Assembly: GCF_018595675.2 (NCBI RefSeq)
Contig: NZ_CP092333.1
Location: 644,001 to 708,000, forward strand
From: Flavihumibacter fluvii
GTDB lineage: Bacteria > Bacteroidota > Bacteroidia > Chitinophagales > Chitinophagaceae
Direction of reading: 5' to 3'
Length of the DNA: 64,000 bases
Of the stretch, positions 63,307 through 64,000 are shown piece after piece; position 1 is the stretch's first letter, and each line of letters starts with the position of its first letter. The translations under genes and the position numbers were made by a program. The notes under the pieces are model-generated. The model ran no database searches. It was not told where the DNA came from and saw nothing but the letters and a program-made list of their open reading frames with translations.

Positions 63307-64000
63307 TTAAAATGTAATGTTGGCTCCAAAAATCCAGGTACGGGATTGAGGGTATTGTGCATAATCCACGTTAATCTGTTTGTTACCATCGGTGTAACCA
63401 AGTTCAGGGTCAAGACCGGAATAATTTGTGAAAGTAAATACGTTTTGACCGGTGATATAAAACCTTGTGCGGCCGATACCTATTTTATTGGTCAGGTCTT
63501 CTTTAAGTGTATAGCCAATCACAACATTTTTCAGCCTGAGGAAACTTCCGTCCTCAATGAACATATCAGAAGTGCGGTAGTTCCTGTTATCCCTTTTTGT
63601 AGTCATGCGGGGAATGGAATTGCTGGTATTAGGTCCGTTCCAGCGGTTTACAGTTTCTGCATACATATTGAATGAATAAGTGGGATCGATACCCTGCATC
63701 CGGTCTGCATTATAGATTTTCACACCAGCGCTACCCAGGAAGAAAAGGGAGAGGTCAAATCCTTTGTAACCGAAATCTGCGTTCAATCCATATACAATGG
63801 AAGGATGCGGGCTACCCAGGTTTCCGCGGTCTTTATCATCGATCATGCCGTCGCCATTGGTATCTATAAAACGAACATCACCTGGTTGAATCAGGCCACC
63901 GGTGCGGCGGGAATCATTCGCGATATTGGGATCCTTATTAATATCCTCTGCTGTCTGGTATAATCCGTCTGTTTTCCAGCCCCAGAAAACACCGAGCGGT
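63307..64000 (-). CDS. SusC/RagA TonB-dependent transporter, C-terminal part
   Basis: The minus-strand frame is open from the window edge at 64000; the visible ATG at 63846 is internal. About 230 residues of the barrel remain: 'PLGVFWGWKTDGLYQT', 'GDVRFIDTNGDGMIDDKDRG', 'YGLNADFGYKGFDLSLFFLG', 'FLRLKNVVIGYTLKEDL', 'RFYITGQNVFTFTNYSGLDPE' in parts, and the terminal 'SRTWIFGANITF' with a C-terminal Phe. These are standard for the C-terminus of SusC transporters. The N-terminal STN, plug and signal are outside the window. Confidence 0.94.
   Translation of the reverse strand, partial: PLGVFWGWKTDGLYQTAEDINKDPNIANDSRRTGGLIQPGDVRFIDTNGDGMIDDKDRGNLGSPHPSIVYGLNADFGYKGFDLSLFFLGSAGVKIYNADRMQGIDPTYSFNMYAETVNRWNGPNTSNSIPRMTTKRDNRNYRTSDMFIEDGSFLRLKNVVIGYTLKEDLTNKIGIGRTRFYITGQNVFTFTNYSGLDPELGYTDGNKQINVDYAQYPQSRTWIFGANITF

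Noticed and set aside
1-64000. tRNA, rRNA, CRISPR arrays, insertion sequences and attachment sites
   Set aside because: No cloverleaf, rRNA-like sequence, regular repeat-spacer array, transposase or flanking direct repeat was recognised by eye on either strand.

Overview
The window looks like chromosomal DNA from a soil- or plant-associated member of the Bacteroidota, most likely Chitinophagaceae-like. The evidence is two SusC/SusD pairs, an ECF sigma/FecR pair feeding a SusC with an STN domain, many Bacteroidota-style lipoprotein signals, Tat-type signals on some glycan enzymes, and almost no Shine-Dalgarno sites. The genus assignment is inference; no rRNA or tRNA gene was seen.

Positions 1-14600 (+ strand) hold the distal half of a contractile injection system (CIS, a phage-tail-like particle). 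In order they encode the end of a CIS tube/cap protein, a LysM-like protein, a gp27/gpD-like hub, a gp5/VgrG-like spike, a small unknown protein, a gp25-like wedge, two baseplate-J-like proteins, a tail-I-like protein with a beta-helical C-terminus, a 1172-residue DUF6519/beta-helix protein with a collagen-like linker, and a small coiled-coil/beta-sandwich protein. A terminator closes the operon. Sheath, tube and AAA+ ATPase genes would lie upstream of the window. A stand-alone NmrA-like gene follows.

Positions 15800-27200 hold a tightly coupled minus-strand operon: ThuA-like protein, cytochrome c/beta-propeller protein, second ThuA-like protein, multidomain GH97, and GH92. It is divergent from a FucP-like sugar:proton symporter on the + strand.

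Positions 27400-40700 (minus strand) form a polysaccharide-utilisation locus: ECF sigma factor, FecR, SusC, SusD, FG-GAP/UnbV lipoprotein, beta-propeller glycosidase-like lipoprotein, MGH1-like glycosidase, and a truncated GH29 fucosidase. Hairpins sit between fecR and susC and after susD.

Positions 41300-57650 are a sugar-oxidation region. The + strand carries a complete GH29 fucosidase, a GMC oxidoreductase, a Gfo/Idh/MocA oxidoreductase and an AraC regulator. The minus strand carries a second Gfo/Idh/MocA, a sugar isomerase/epimerase-like TIM barrel and a ThuA/beta-propeller/HEAT/azurin fusion. These are followed by a membrane protein/HTH pair, a periplasmic Gfo/Idh/MocA, a cytochrome b561-like protein, an aldo/keto reductase, a CBM9-like protein and a Tat-exported MGH1-like glycosidase. 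Three ThuA domains, three Gfo/Idh/MocA proteins, a GMC enzyme, a heme c domain and an azurin domain together suggest glycan breakdown that passes through oxidised (keto-sugar) intermediates and hands electrons to periplasmic carriers.

Positions 57800-64000 hold a second FG-GAP/UnbV lipoprotein (+), a small lipoprotein, a second SusD and the C-terminal part of a second SusC (minus strand, running off the window).
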